Notes: a model not told the origin generated them from the letters alone. Numbered from the stretch's first letter, positions 40,247-50,477 are shown. The stretch is 64,000 nucleotides of DNA from Bdellovibrio bacteriovorus (GCF_001592735.1 NZ_LUKE01000003.1:434001-498000); one strand, 5' to 3'. Program-made: numbers and translations.

Positions 40247-41764
40247 GCTCTTCTTAAGATATCTCTATTTGCTATCGCCTTTGCTTTCGTGCTTAGCTTT
40301 TGCAGCTTGGTATTTTTAAATAACTTCGCCCTTCGTCAAAGTGCTCGTTTTCGTGATGAGTTTCTTTTATTTTTTTCTTCTTCCATTGAGAGACAGATTC
40401 AAGACAAATCCTTCGATGAAGTTCGTGCGATGGGAAGCCGTCTTCTTCAAGAAGACCGCTTTCGTCCCCCACGCGGGATGAGGCCTCCTCCACCGATGAT
40501 GGGATTTAACGGCGGCCCACCGCCACCACCTCCCGACGGAGAATTCCGACCTGGAGGACCTGGCGGTCCCGGCGGCAGACCTGGCGAGGGTCCTCGTGGT
40601 CCCATGATGATGCCGCAGATTTGGATCGTTTCAGAAATTGGCAACATCATTGCCGAACGCCGAGAAGGCCAAGACGTTTTACCTTGGAAATCATTGCCAC
40701 GTCCCTCCGTTGCCGGCGTTGTTGAATCTGACGACAAATGGCTGGGCTTTGGCTCTTCGTTTGCCGTGATTAAGTTAAACACCAAACAAAATATTTATGT
40801 GGTTTTAAAAGAGCCTAAAAAATCTTTTTTAGGCCCCCTCTTTCTAACTCAAGCTGTTTTAACGGCTGGAATGATTGCGGTCGCGATCATCGGATCCTTG
40901 GGCTTTTTGTTTTTCTATTTACGTCGCAAATCCGAGGAGGCCCGTTCGGTTTTACGCCGATTGGAATCAGGCGACCTTAAAGCTCGTTTTGAAATCAAAC
41001 GCTTTGATGAATTCGGCGAACTGCTTTTAGATTTTAATCGTATGGCAGAGGAAATTGAAACCTTGGTGGGTCGCATCCACTTGACCGAAAGAAAAAGAAA
41101 GACCCTATTACAAGAACTGGGGCATGACTTACGCACGCCTTTAACCAGCTTAAAAACGAATTTTGAAATCTTACAGCAGCATCAAGATCGTTTAAGTTCG
41201 TCAGATAAAGCCAATCTGTTTGGCGTATTGGCCGGCGAAATTGATTATTTTAAAGACTTAATCGAAAAATTGATCACGATTGCGTCGTTAGATGAGCCTC
41301 ACTATAAAGCGACCACCGAAAAAATCGATATGCATGCTTTGATTGCCCAAGAAGTGCAGCTTCGCCAGAAGTCGCATGAAAATAAAATCATGTGGAAATA
41401 TGACCCCGCAAGCTCGCCACCTCTTTTGGGAGACAGTCATTTGATCTTAAGACTGCTTCGTAACGGGTTTGACAATGCCGCCCGCTATGCGGAAAACGAG
41501 ATCCGTGTGGTTTTAGAGCACGCCGGAAAAAATATTTTAGTACACATCTATGACGACGGCCCCGGCCTTGATGAAGAGGCTTTAAAGAGCTTTGGCGAGC
41601 GCCATGAGTTCCGCGGGCGCCGCCTTACCAAGGGTGGGCATTTTTCATTAGGATTAGGCTCAGTGATTATGAAGACCATTGCGGAGCTTCATCATGGAAA
41701 GTTGAGTATATCGAACTCTTCTGCTGGAGGAGCTCATTTAAAAATTGAGCTGCCGGGAACTTAA
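40235..41764 (+). CDS. Sensor histidine kinase with Pro/Gly-rich periplasmic loop
   Basis: A 509-residue membrane kinase. Helices at about 9-30 and 208-230 frame a periplasmic domain whose middle (about 75-130) is a low-complexity tract of RPPRGMRPPPP and GGPGGPGGRPG type. Then come a HAMP-like linker, the H box LGHDLRTPLTS (His near 296), the N box LLRNGFDNAARY and the G boxes YDDGPGLDEE and FSLGLGSVIMK. No response regulator gene is adjacent, so it is an orphan here. The start codon lies in a strong hairpin. A terminator overlaps the stop. Confidence 0.9.
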   Translation: MNRKALLKISLFAIAFAFVLSFCSLVFLNNFALRQSARFRDEFLLFFSSSIERQIQDKSFDEVRAMGSRLLQEDRFRPPRGMRPPPPMMGFNGGPPPPPPDGEFRPGGPGGPGGRPGEGPRGPMMMPQIWIVSEIGNIIAERREGQDVLPWKSLPRPSVAGVVESDDKWLGFGSSFAVIKLNTKQNIYVVLKEPKKSFLGPLFLTQAVLTAGMIAVAIIGSLGFLFFYLRRKSEEARSVLRRLESGDLKARFEIKRFDEFGELLLDFNRMAEEIETLVGRIHLTERKRKTLLQELGHDLRTPLTSLKTNFEILQQHQDRLSSSDKANLFGVLAGEIDYFKDLIEKLITIASLDEPHYKATTEKIDMHALIAQEVQLRQKSHENKIMWKYDPASSPPLLGDSHLILRLLRNGFDNAARYAENEIRVVLEHAGKNILVHIYDDGPGLDEEALKSFGERHEFRGRRLTKGGHFSLGLGSVIMKTIAELHHGKLSISNSSAGGAHLKIELPGT

Positions 41765-41792
41765 AAAAGGCGGGTTTCCCCGCCTTTTTTTT
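41763..41792. terminator. Strong bidirectional terminator
   Basis: AAAAAAGGCGGG, loop TTTC, CCCGCCTTTTTTTT. It overlaps the last base pairs of the kinase stop region and lies 2 nt from the icmF stop, serving both convergent genes. Confidence 0.92.
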
Positions 41793-41793
41793 A

Positions 41794-44700
41794 TTACAGA
41801 TTACGACGGTACTGTCCGCCCACTTCATAAAGGGCTTCCGTCATTTGATACAGACTGCAATGACGAGCGGCCACCATCAGAGCCGCAAAGATATTGCCAC
41901 CGCTCAGAACCGTGTCCTTAAGTGACTGCAAGGCCTTCGCGGCCTCTGTCTTATGCTCCTCTTGGAACTTGTGCACGTTATTGAGCTGCGCATTTTTTTC
42001 GTCATAAGACGCACGCGCCAGTTCAATTTTCGGTGGCACATAGTCTTGCGCCAAAGTTTTCGGATTAATAAATGTATTGACCCCAATAATCGGCAAGGTG
42101 CCATTGTGTTTAAGGTGTTCATAATACATCGACTCTTCTTGGATCTTCGAGCGTTGATATTGAGTTTCCATCGCCCCTAAAACCCCGCCGCGCTCGTTGA
42201 TCTTTTTAAATTCCGCCAAAACGGCTTCTTCGACCAGGTCTGTCAGCTCATCAATAAAATAAGCTCCTTGAGTTGGGTTTTCGTTTTTTGACATCCCGAA
42301 CTCACGGTTGATAATCATTTGAATCGCCATCGCACGACGCACGGATTCTTCGGTCGGTGTGGTGATCGCTTCGTCATAAGCATTGGTGTGCAGGCTATTA
42401 CAATTGTCATAGATCGCAATCAGGGCCTGCAAGGTCGTGCGGATGTCATTAAAGTCAATTTCTTGCGCATGTAAAGAACGACCTGATGTTTGAATGTGGT
42501 ATTTCAATTTTTGCGAACGATCATTGCCCTTATAAAGATCCCGCATAGCCACCGCCCAAATACGCCGAGCCACGCGGCCCAAGACCGCATATTCAGGATC
42601 TAGACCATTACTAAAAAAGAAACTTAAATTCGGCGCAAAGTCGTCGATTTTAAGTCCCCGCGATAAGTAGTACTCCACAAACGTAAAACCATTTGAAAGA
42701 GTAAATGCCAATTGCGAAATCGGATTCGCGCCCGCTTCGGCGATATGATAACCCGAGATACTAACGGAATAGAAGTTTCTCACTTTGCTATTCACAAAGT
42801 ATTCTTGAATATCGCCCATCATCTTAAGGGCAAAATTGATAGAGAAAATGCAAGTATTCTGTCCTTGATCTTCTTTTAAGATGTCCGCTTGAACCGTGCC
42901 ACGCACTTGTTGCAAAGTCCATTCGGCAAGCTTACTCCATTCGTCTTGAGTCAACTTACGACCCAACTCTTTTTCTTTCTTTTCAACCTGCTGATCAATC
43001 GCGGTGTTAAAATAAAAAGCCAAGATCATCGGTGCGGGACCGTTGATTGTCATACTGACCGAGGTATTTGGGTTGATAAGATCAAAGCCCGCATACAGCT
43101 TTTTCATATCATTCAACGTACAAATGCTGACACCTGACTCCCCGACTTTACCAAAGATATCCGGACGCTTATCAGGATCTTGTCCATACAAGGTGACCGA
43201 ATCAAAAGCCGTCGACAGGCGATGAGCCGTTTCACCTTCTGTCAGATAGTGAAAGCGACGATTTGTTCTTTCAGGTGTGCCTTCACCGGCAAACATACGT
43301 TTGGGATCTTCATCGGCACGCTTTAATGGGAAAACGCCTGCGGTGAATGGAAACTCTCCCGGAACGTTTTCAAGTTTTATGTAACGGAAGCGATCGCCCC
43401 AATCTTTCATCTTCGGAACGACGACTTTACGGATTTTTGTGCCCGATAAGGATTCCCGCACAAGCTCTTGGCGAATTTCTTTATCACGGACTTTAAAGAC
43501 CAGCTGATCACCAGAGTAGGTTTCAATCAACTTTTCAAAGTTTTTAAGCTGATCTAATTCTTCACCCGTAAATTCGGCGCTTAAATCTGATTCGACTTTT
43601 TTTACTGCCTCAGGCGAGGCCCCCACTAAAGGAGCTACTTTTTTAAGGCTGCCCAAGGTTGATGCTTTTTCGGCCAAATCTTCGGTGCGTTTTTTATATT
43701 TATGTACGGTGGAAACAATTTCCGCTAAATAGTTCTGACGATCTGCCGGGATGATCGCGTGCTCTTCCGCAGATAAGATATTGGCCTTGAACTTAGCGTC
43801 CACATTCCATTTGCCAGCTTGTTTGTTTTCTAAGGTGTCTGCCAAGGCAAAGAAAAGTTTATTCACGCCGCCATCATTAAACTGAGACGCTTGAGTTAAA
43901 AACACAGGCACGGTGATTTTATCATCAAAGATTTTGCGTGAACGTTTATATTGTTTCGTTACATCCCGAAGCGCATCCAAAGCCCCTCGACGATCGGCTT
44001 TATTCACGGCCACAAGGTCGGCAAAGTCGATCATGTCGATTTTTTCTAACTGCGATTGCGCGCCAAAATCAGAGGTCATCACGTACATGGAAAAATCACT
44101 GACTTCAGTGATCGCCATATTCCCCTGACCAATTCCGGAGGTCTCTGCAATCACAAAATCAAAGTCCAATTGCCGCACGAATTTTAAAATCTCTGGCAAC
44201 GAGGACGCAATCTCTCGTCCCGAACCACGTGAAGCCACCGAGCGCATATACACGTGATTTCGCGAAAGGGAGTTCATACGGATACGGTCCCCTAAAAGCG
44301 ATCCCCCCGTTTTGCGTTTAGAAGGATCGACACAGACCACGGCGATTTTTTTGTTAGGATAAGCATTTAAAAAACGCTGAACCAATTCATCAATCAAAGA
44401 GGACTTTCCTGCCCCGCCCGTCCCCGTGATGCCTAATACCAACGGAGCCGTTTTCGCTTTAAAGCCCGCAAGGCCAAAACCTTCTAAAGAAAAATCTTTG
44501 TGATTGTTTTCAATAGCGGTTAACGCCACCCCCAATTCCACCGAAGGAATGCTGTCACCCGGGAAGATGTTCTTTTTAGTTTTGAATTCTTTTTGTTTTT
44601 CTAAAATATCAAAGTCGCAGCCGCGCACGATCATTTCGATCATGCCTTCTAGCCCCAACTTACGCCCGTCATCTGGGTGAAAGATTTGGGCGATACCATA

Positions 44701-45033
44701 GGCTTCAAGTTCACGCTTTTCATCGTGAACAATCACGCCTCCGCCACCACCGTAAATTTTTACGTAACCTGCACCGGCTTCATCCAGTAAGTCCTTCATG
44801 TATTTGAAGTACTCCATATGTCCGCCCTGATAAGAGCTGATACAAACACCTTGGGCACCTTCTTGAAGAACCGCTTTCACCACGTCGCTCACAGACCGAT
44901 TGTGACCTAAGTGAATGACCTCCGCCCCCATATCTTGCAAGATTCTACGCATGATATTGATGCTGGCGTCGTGTCCATCAAAAAGAGCCGCGGCAGTGAC
45001 GATACGAACTGGATTTTTTAAAGTGTAGGCCAT
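41794..45033 (-). CDS. icmF: Fused isobutyryl-CoA mutase IcmF
   Basis: A 1079-residue adenosylcobalamin enzyme interconverting isobutyryl-CoA and n-butyryl-CoA; some family members also act on isovaleryl/pivalyl-CoA. Residues 9-140 are the B12 domain with DGHDAS (19-24, the His that ligates cobalt), and [11 protein letters not shown]. Residues about 198-415 are the MeaB-like G-protein chaperone with P-loop GTGGAGKSS (204-212) and VNKAD. Residues about 530-1060 are the mutase barrel ([20 protein letters not shown]). All three parts are intact. It is the third gene of an operon with hbd and a crotonase. Confidence 0.95.
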   Translation of the reverse strand: MAYTLKNPVRIVTAAALFDGHDASINIMRRILQDMGAEVIHLGHNRSVSDVVKAVLQEGAQGVCISSYQGGHMEYFKYMKDLLDEAGAGYVKIYGGGGGVIVHDEKRELEAYGIAQIFHPDDGRKLGLEGMIEMIVRGCDFDILEKQKEFKTKKNIFPGDSIPSVELGVALTAIENNHKDFSLEGFGLAGFKAKTAPLVLGITGTGGAGKSSLIDELVQRFLNAYPNKKIAVVCVDPSKRKTGGSLLGDRIRMNSLSRNHVYMRSVASRGSGREIASSLPEILKFVRQLDFDFVIAETSGIGQGNMAITEVSDFSMYVMTSDFGAQSQLEKIDMIDFADLVAVNKADRRGALDALRDVTKQYKRSRKIFDDKITVPVFLTQASQFNDGGVNKLFFALADTLENKQAGKWNVDAKFKANILSAEEHAIIPADRQNYLAEIVSTVHKYKKRTEDLAEKASTLGSLKKVAPLVGASPEAVKKVESDLSAEFTGEELDQLKNFEKLIETYSGDQLVFKVRDKEIRQELVRESLSGTKIRKVVVPKMKDWGDRFRYIKLENVPGEFPFTAGVFPLKRADEDPKRMFAGEGTPERTNRRFHYLTEGETAHRLSTAFDSVTLYGQDPDKRPDIFGKVGESGVSICTLNDMKKLYAGFDLINPNTSVSMTINGPAPMILAFYFNTAIDQQVEKKEKELGRKLTQDEWSKLAEWTLQQVRGTVQADILKEDQGQNTCIFSINFALKMMGDIQEYFVNSKVRNFYSVSISGYHIAEAGANPISQLAFTLSNGFTFVEYYLSRGLKIDDFAPNLSFFFSNGLDPEYAVLGRVARRIWAVAMRDLYKGNDRSQKLKYHIQTSGRSLHAQEIDFNDIRTTLQALIAIYDNCNSLHTNAYDEAITTPTEESVRRAMAIQMIINREFGMSKNENPTQGAYFIDELTDLVEEAVLAEFKKINERGGVLGAMETQYQRSKIQEESMYYEHLKHNGTLPIIGVNTFINPKTLAQDYVPPKIELARASYDEKNAQLNNVHKFQEEHKTEAAKALQSLKDTVLSGGNIFAALMVAARHCSLYQMTEALYEVGGQYRRNL

Positions 45034-45039
45034 GAAAAA

Positions 45040-45840
45040 TTAAATCCCTTTGAATTGCGCTTTACGTTTTTCAATGAATGCCGAAGTGCCTTCTTTGACA
45101 TCCTCGGAGTTAAAGAGTTCGGCAAAAATACCGGCCTCATTTTTTTGAGCGGCTTCCACATCCATATCCCAAGCTTGGTTGATGGATTTTTTCGAAGCGC
45201 CAACGGCAATTGGAGCTTTCGCTAAGATTGTCTCGACGGTTTTCAGAACCGCCGGCATAAGTTCTGCTGCTGGGAGCACCTTGTTGACCAAGCCCATGGT
45301 GTGCGCCTCTTGAGCCGTGATCATATTGCCGGTGTAAGTTAATTCACGAGCACGACGTTGGCCCACGGCCCGCGCCAAACGCACGGTTCCGCCAAAGCCC
45401 GGGATCAAACCAAGACTGACTTCGGGTAAACCAAATTTCGCATTTTCAGCGGCATAAATAAAATCACACCCCAGGGCCAACTCACATCCACCACCTAAAG
45501 CAAAGCCGTTCACGGCCGCGATCACGGGGATTTTAAGCAATGTCAGCTCATGAAAGATACTTTGCCCCCGTTGCGCAAATGAATGAGCTTTGTCTTCATC
45601 AAGCGCGTTGATTTCCTTGATGTCTGCACCCGCCACAAAAGCTTTTTCACCGGCACCGGTGATGATAAGCGCACGCGCTTCATCAAAAGGAAGCTCCCCC
45701 ATTTGACGAAGGGCTTCGCCCATTTCTTCTAGTACGGTGGAATTTAAAGCATTCAAAGCCTCAGGGCGGTTGATGGTCAACACCCACACGCCTTGCGATT
45801 TATTTTCTAAAAGAATCGTTTTGTATGAAGATACAATCAT
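45040..45840 (-). CDS. Enoyl-CoA hydratase (crotonase family)
   Basis: A 266-residue hydratase, adding water to crotonyl-CoA-type enoyl-CoAs. It has the oxyanion-hole motifs AFVAGADIKEI and GFALGGGCELALGCDF and the catalytic Glu regions in FGLPEVSLGLIPGFGGT (one Glu near 119, a second near 139 by family position). Length is typical (about 260). It lies 8 nt after hbd and 6 nt before icmF. With both neighbours it covers the butyryl/crotonyl to acetoacetyl-CoA arm. Confidence 0.93.
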   Translation of the reverse strand: MIVSSYKTILLENKSQGVWVLTINRPEALNALNSTVLEEMGEALRQMGELPFDEARALIITGAGEKAFVAGADIKEINALDEDKAHSFAQRGQSIFHELTLLKIPVIAAVNGFALGGGCELALGCDFIYAAENAKFGLPEVSLGLIPGFGGTVRLARAVGQRRARELTYTGNMITAQEAHTMGLVNKVLPAAELMPAVLKTVETILAKAPIAVGASKKSINQAWDMDVEAAQKNEAGIFAELFNSEDVKEGTSAFIEKRKAQFKGI

Positions 45841-45848
45841 CTTAGTTC

Positions 45849-46706
45849 CTATTTTGCGTAGTTATAAAATCCACGACCCGATTTACGTCCCAACCATCCG
45901 GCCTCAACGTATTTCATAAGCAATGGGCATGGGCGGTACTTAGAATCACCCAAGCCATCATGAAGTACGTTCATGATCGCAAGACACGTGTCCAAACCAA
46001 TAAAATCCGCCAACGTCAAAGGACCCATGGGTTGGTTGGTCCCTAACTTCATCGCATTGTCGATAGCTTCCACATTCGCGATACCCTCGTGAAGAGTGTA
46101 AACGGCTTCATTGATCATCGGCATAAGAATACGATTCACGATAAAGCCTGGCATGTCTTTTACGGACTCAACAAAAACTTTATCCATTTTTTCGGCCAAG
46201 GCTTTAACCGCCGCGAAAGTTTCATCGGAGGTCTGCAAGCCACGAATGCCTTCCACAAGTTTCATCAAAGGAACAGGATTCATAAAGTGCATTCCCGCCA
46301 CTTGCGTCGGACGCTTGGTCACGCCCGCGATTTTCGTGATCGAGATGGACGATGTATTAGAAACCAAAAGAGCTTCTGGTTTTACGGCCGCATCCAGGTC
46401 TTTAAAAATTTTAAGTTTCAAATCAATGTTTTCGGTCGCCGCTTCAATGACGATATCACAATCTTTCAGCGCGGCGGTTTCTTGAGCGGTTTTAATACGA
46501 CCCAAAAGAGCGGCTTTATCCGCTTCAGTCATGGTGCCTTTTTTGATCAGGCGATCACAGCTGCCCGTGATAGTGGCCATGCCTTTTTCTAAGGCTGAAC
46601 CATTCACGTCCAACATGATCACGTTATAGCCAAACTGAGCCGCCACTTGAGCAATCCCATTCCCCATTTGACCCGCGCCTACAACACCAATACTTTGAAT
46701 TTTCAT
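45849..46706 (-). CDS. hbd: 3-hydroxybutyryl-CoA dehydrogenase
   Basis: A 285-residue NAD(H)-dependent dehydrogenase of short-chain 3-hydroxyacyl-CoA. It shows the Rossmann motif GVVGAGQMGNGIAQVAAQFG, VIEAATENIDLK, the catalytic His segment GMHFMNPVPLMKLVE (His near 139) and DMPGFIVNRILMPMINEAV. I use ATG 46706 (MKIQSI) because GGAG is eight bases upstream; a GTG three codons earlier is possible. It is the first gene of the hbd-crotonase-icmF operon, with a candidate promoter 44 bp upstream. Confidence 0.94.
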   Translation of the reverse strand: MKIQSIGVVGAGQMGNGIAQVAAQFGYNVIMLDVNGSALEKGMATITGSCDRLIKKGTMTEADKAALLGRIKTAQETAALKDCDIVIEAATENIDLKLKIFKDLDAAVKPEALLVSNTSSISITKIAGVTKRPTQVAGMHFMNPVPLMKLVEGIRGLQTSDETFAAVKALAEKMDKVFVESVKDMPGFIVNRILMPMINEAVYTLHEGIANVEAIDNAMKLGTNQPMGPLTLADFIGLDTCLAIMNVLHDGLGDSKYRPCPLLMKYVEAGWLGRKSGRGFYNYAK

Positions 46707-46749
46707 TACTACCACTCCGCGTTAATTTAACTTGTATTAAGCCCCATAA

Positions 46750-46778
46750 TGACTACTAAACTTTAGACTAGACGTCAA
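46750..46778 (-). promoter_or_regulatory. Candidate promoter of the hbd operon with internal dyad
   Basis: On the minus strand TTGACG (46778-46773), 17 bp, TAGTCA (46755-46750). The spacer holds the palindrome CTAAACTTTAG (46756-46766). The -35 is good, the -10 weak. A repressor site inside the spacer would fit acyl-CoA-responsive control. Confidence 0.4.
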
Positions 46779-46824
46779 AACTTCTGGTCTTGAGTGAGTC
46801 CGCTTCGCCCTTGAAACTTAATAA

Positions 46825-48183
46825 ATGCGGTCTGCGTTTTTATTCAGTTTAGCGTTAGTTCTGGGCACATCTTCGTCGTGGGCCGCTTTATCGTCGGATG
46901 CCGGTTCGGCCGTCTCTTTTTATCGCAGTCGCTTAAGCCCCTTTCCGTCTGGCCAGGCGAGTCGAACCGCTCTTGAAAACTCTCTTCAACGCAGTGAAAA
47001 CGAACTGAGCTTCCGCGCGCGCTGGAATCACAAAGAGTATGGATTAGAAAGCAATCAAGTTCTGCGCAGTATTCAAGTGGCTCGTTTTGTCGATGCCAAG
47101 ATGGCGACGGCGATTTTGAATTCCGCGAATACGGGTGCCCTCAGACTCAAAGAAATTCCAGCAAATACCACTCTTGAAATCACCGAAACCGATGATATGT
47201 GGGCGAAGGTAAAGCTCGGCGCCCTCACCGGATGGATTCCTTTGCATCATCTTAAAAACCGTCACGATGATACGGGGGTATTTTTAAATCTCGTGGAAAC
47301 GGCTTTGCGCCCAAAACCAGAAGCCACCACGCAAGCGCTTCTCACCATCCCCCGCTTGCAAAGGATTGTTCCATTAGAAATCACCAAAAGCTTTTTAAAA
47401 ATTCAGTATCAAGGACAAATCGGATACGCCGACATCACTCAATTTGTTTCACGCGCTGATTTTGCAAGCCTTGCTTATCATCCCAAAAAGAACTGGTTTA
47501 CCGTCATTTACCGCAATAACGATATGATGATCGGACAAAAAGGCGAGGTGATTCCGTTAAAGGAAATCCAAGGTTTCGTCACCCCGATGAATAAAGGTAT
47601 TGTTATCAGCAGTCGTGACTTCAACGGCCCGCAAATTCGTTCACGCGTAGAAATCATCAAACCTGAAGCCTACGCCTGGGGCGTCAGCAAGGTCGATGGT
47701 CACGGTGAAGTCTTCTGGAAAAGAAAGAATCTTCTTTTAGAAGAAAAACCCTCAAGCCCGAACACTCTGACAACAGACGAACTTTTAAAACGAGAAATTT
47801 ACTCTGTCGCTTTTGAAAGTAAAAGTTCGGTGCGCGGTGTGGTTTCCAGCGAAGGTGTTTATCGCACTGATGATGGCCTGACGTGGACTCAAGTTCCCCT
47901 TTTCGGCAAACAGAATCTGCCGGTCAGCATCCACCCTAATGGAGCTTGGTTTGTCGGAGCTTACAAGAGCTTAGATAAAGGTAAAACTTTTGATCCGTTC
48001 ATCCGCTGGGATAAACTGGCTCTAGCTATTGAACAAGCGTATCATCGAAATCCTAAAATCTTGCGCTTAACACAAATCGAAGCTTTACCCAACTCGCAAG
48101 TTCAAATCTCTGTCGACACCGGTGGCAACAAAGTAAAACTTAAAAGTCTGATCGGTGATATTCGTTGGAGCGTCGTACGCTAA
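46825..48183 (+). CDS. Exported protein with SH3-like segments
   Basis: A 452-residue protein with a signal peptide (ending SSSWAA, about 21). Residues about 100-215 hold two bacterial SH3-like segments: LRLKEIPANTTLEITETDDMWAKVKLGALTGWIPLHHL is a standard SH3_3 pattern, and the next (LLTIPRLQRIVPLEITKSF then KIQYQGQIGYADIT) looks like a second. Residues about 310-400 contain VVSSEGVYRTDDGLTWTQV, similar to BNR/sialidase-type propeller strands. A role at the cell wall is plausible but not shown. A 60-residue membrane protein follows 6 nt downstream. Confidence 0.75.
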   Translation: MRSAFLFSLALVLGTSSSWAALSSDAGSAVSFYRSRLSPFPSGQASRTALENSLQRSENELSFRARWNHKEYGLESNQVLRSIQVARFVDAKMATAILNSANTGALRLKEIPANTTLEITETDDMWAKVKLGALTGWIPLHHLKNRHDDTGVFLNLVETALRPKPEATTQALLTIPRLQRIVPLEITKSFLKIQYQGQIGYADITQFVSRADFASLAYHPKKNWFTVIYRNNDMMIGQKGEVIPLKEIQGFVTPMNKGIVISSRDFNGPQIRSRVEIIKPEAYAWGVSKVDGHGEVFWKRKNLLLEEKPSSPNTLTTDELLKREIYSVAFESKSSVRGVVSSEGVYRTDDGLTWTQVPLFGKQNLPVSIHPNGAWFVGAYKSLDKGKTFDPFIRWDKLALAIEQAYHRNPKILRLTQIEALPNSQVQISVDTGGNKVKLKSLIGDIRWSVVR

Positions 48184-48189
48184 ACTCAT

Positions 48190-48372
48190 ATGATACCAAG
48201 ATCTGTCGCAGGAACACTCATTGTCGTTATCGTTGGAATTGGAATCGTCACCGGGACCCTTGCAGGACGTGGACGTACTAACCGCGAACCTAGCGATTAT
48301 GCCCTCACCTTCGTCATTCTAGCAGTTTTAGGCACGATCCTTTATTTAGCAAAAGATCGCGGTGAAAAATAA
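48190..48372 (+). CDS. 60-residue two-helix membrane protein
   Basis: A small protein with hydrophobic helices at about 7-25 and 38-54, separated by a polar loop (GRGRTNREPSD). It starts 6 nt after the stop of the SH3-like exported protein and lacks its own clear ribosome binding site, so it depends on coupling. No family recognised. Confidence 0.6.
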   Translation: MIPRSVAGTLIVVIVGIGIVTGTLAGRGRTNREPSDYALTFVILAVLGTILYLAKDRGEK

Positions 48373-48381
48373 GTAAACTTA

Positions 48382-50376
48382 CTAGTACTGCACCTGTCTA
48401 AGTCGTAAATAAGTATTCCCGTGCCATCTTACTCGAAACTCCACTGCCGAATAATTTCTATCCAATTGAACCGAGAGACGCTGATCCACGTATTTGTAAT
48501 CACCTGCCGCCACGAAATCCTGTCTTTTTAAAATGCGCTGCCCAAGAATCCTTGCGCCTGAATCAGCGGTGACTTCAATGGTGGCAACTTCTTCTTGAAG
48601 ATTTCTAGTTGTTACATCCAACATTAAACGGAAATCCACATCATATTTTCCTGCCGACAAAGTAAGATAAGGACCAAAACTGAAAATGGCACCAGCACCG
48701 ATGCCTAACGCCGTATGTATCGCTTGCCCCTCGGGCTGATTGCGAGAGGCATCGACATAGCCCCCGGCATATGAAAAGCGATTGTAAAGATAAACGACTT
48801 TGGTAGGCACCACGACCACCGGCGATGGAACCACCGTCGGCACCGGTGTTGGTGTTGGTGTTGGTGTTGGTGTTGGCGTCGGCACAGGTGATGGCGATGG
48901 CGTCAAACTTATCGGTGGTGATAAGACATTTGTAATAAACGGCGTCACGTAAACATCGTCGACGTTATATTCAACACCGGCTTTATCAAGATAAATTTGC
49001 ATTCTTATTTTTGTGACGGGGCGATCCTTAAAATTCCAGCTCACCATAGAACCGAAATTCTGCCAAGTTCCCATCACTTGTGCGGAGGCCGTTTTTACCA
49101 GAACAGACCCTTGAGCCGTATCAAACCAAAGTGACAAAGTAGCTCTGGCAGATTCTTGGGGCAAAGTCATTTTTAAAACTGCACCAAACGCTATCATATA
49201 GTTTCCAGAATTCAAACCCGCAATATCCTGATAAATGGAGGCACCGACACAGTTACTCTGCCAACAAGCCGTTTTTAAATATCCATTGCCACTATCAATC
49301 TGGCGCCCCACACCCGCTTGCCATTCGGTATTTTGCCAACGTTGCCAACCCTTAGATTCTCCGGCAGGAAAATCACCTTGCGTCAGCAAATTTTTACTTA
49401 ATACTTCATCCCGACCTTGAGGACTGGATAATGGATTAAGCCATGACTCCGTCAATGCCAACCCATGACTGGAATCCCCACAAGACCAGCGATAACGAGT
49501 TTTACCATCATGAAAAACTTGGCGCGTGGGCCCCGGACAAGTATCGGAATTTTCAAGGGCTGGATCTAAAACCCAGGACTGCCACATGGTCATTCCATAC
49601 TCTTTAGTGTAATAGAAGGCCTCCAGATTTCCCAAATTATTAGCCGTCCCCGCGAAATGATAAGAGACAAGCGTGTCTAATTTTTTCCCGGAGCTGTATT
49701 GATAAGGACCTAAGAAATTCCACCGCGCATACCAACGACATGCATCTTCTTTAAATTGCCACTCAGATGAAAGATTGAAATTAGTAGGAAAAGAAATCCA
49801 CCCTTTATCGGGGTTACTGCACTCGCTTAATTTCCCCGCAAAAGGTTGATATCCGCCGCCTTGATCTTGCGTCGTTGTGATTGAAAAAAAGTCCCCTTTA
49901 GTTTGATACAAATCAAAACCACTGGCGACAAACTCTCCATAATAATCTCCGATGGCTCCCCCTTTTCGCGAGGACCAAAATCGGCCATTCATAATCATCA
50001 GCGATCCGTCTTTGGCTTGAACCGGATAATTGTAAGAAGCCCCCGGCCACCCTGTAGAAAGTAAGTACGGCAGGTTTTCACCAAAGCGGACATTGCGATG
50101 TTTTAAACAGGTGGCGGGATCCCCAGTTATAACGACGTCATTTTCATTAACACAGACATCTTGGATCAACCAATCCGTCAATGCAGATTGATAAGAGGAC
50201 GCCATGAGCTCCTGCGGATAAGCTCGCTCGGCTAAAGACAGATTGTCAGAATTTGTTTGCGAAGAAAGAGACAGACTTTGAAATGAGTTTAATCCAGAAC
50301 AATTTTGAAACAAAAAACCCAAAGAGCAAAAAACCAAAATTCCCGCAGCCATGCGAAATGGTGACGTACCTTGCAT
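48382..50376 (-). CDS. Large lipoprotein with PT-rich linker and C-terminal beta domain
   Basis: A 664-residue lipoprotein; the signal ends LGFLFQNC, giving lipid-Cys near 26, a form common in Bdellovibrio. Residues about 50-320 are a Trp/Tyr/Gly-rich domain with several Cys. Residues about 325-490 (EWQAGVGRQ, MIAFGAVLKMTL, VYVTPF) look like a carbohydrate-binding-module-type beta-sandwich. A Pro-Thr linker (about 492-525, encoded by a hexanucleotide repeat) leads to a second beta-sandwich (about 530-664). Surface sugar binding is inferred. A 14-bp dyad precedes the gene. Confidence 0.75.
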   Translation of the reverse strand: MQGTSPFRMAAGILVFCSLGFLFQNCSGLNSFQSLSLSSQTNSDNLSLAERAYPQELMASSYQSALTDWLIQDVCVNENDVVITGDPATCLKHRNVRFGENLPYLLSTGWPGASYNYPVQAKDGSLMIMNGRFWSSRKGGAIGDYYGEFVASGFDLYQTKGDFFSITTTQDQGGGYQPFAGKLSECSNPDKGWISFPTNFNLSSEWQFKEDACRWYARWNFLGPYQYSSGKKLDTLVSYHFAGTANNLGNLEAFYYTKEYGMTMWQSWVLDPALENSDTCPGPTRQVFHDGKTRYRWSCGDSSHGLALTESWLNPLSSPQGRDEVLSKNLLTQGDFPAGESKGWQRWQNTEWQAGVGRQIDSGNGYLKTACWQSNCVGASIYQDIAGLNSGNYMIAFGAVLKMTLPQESARATLSLWFDTAQGSVLVKTASAQVMGTWQNFGSMVSWNFKDRPVTKIRMQIYLDKAGVEYNVDDVYVTPFITNVLSPPISLTPSPSPVPTPTPTPTPTPTPVPTVVPSPVVVVPTKVVYLYNRFSYAGGYVDASRNQPEGQAIHTALGIGAGAIFSFGPYLTLSAGKYDVDFRLMLDVTTRNLQEEVATIEVTADSGARILGQRILKRQDFVAAGDYKYVDQRLSVQLDRNYSAVEFRVRWHGNTYLRLRQVQY
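48845..48874. repeat. Hexanucleotide tandem repeat (GGTGTT)x5
   Basis: Five perfect copies of GGTGTT, followed by the variant GGCGTC, encode the Pro-Thr linker of the lipoprotein on the minus strand. Copy-number change would alter linker length by two residues at a time without a frameshift. Confidence 0.9.
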
Positions 50377-50387
50377 CTTTTCCCCCT

Positions 50388-50401
50388 GTTATCACGATAA
50401 C
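50388..50401. promoter_or_regulatory. 14-bp dyad next to the lipoprotein ribosome binding site
   Basis: GTTATC-AC-GATAAC has perfect 6-bp arms. It ends one base before the CCCCC that is the ribosome binding site (GGGGG) of the lipoprotein gene on the minus strand. It may be an operator or a small mRNA hairpin. Confidence 0.35.
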
Positions 50402-50477
50402 GTATGTCGAGGAAAACTTGCGATCAATCTAATCCCATTTATCACTAAGATACAAACACGTCCCAGATTGAAACGAC

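Noticed and set aside
46089-46592. 167-codon plus-strand frame across hbd
   Set aside because: Covers conserved coding sequence of hbd on the other strand; His/Phe-rich shadow with no start signal.
48845-48874. Phase-variable repeat
   Set aside because: The unit is six bases, so slippage changes linker length but cannot switch the lipoprotein gene off.
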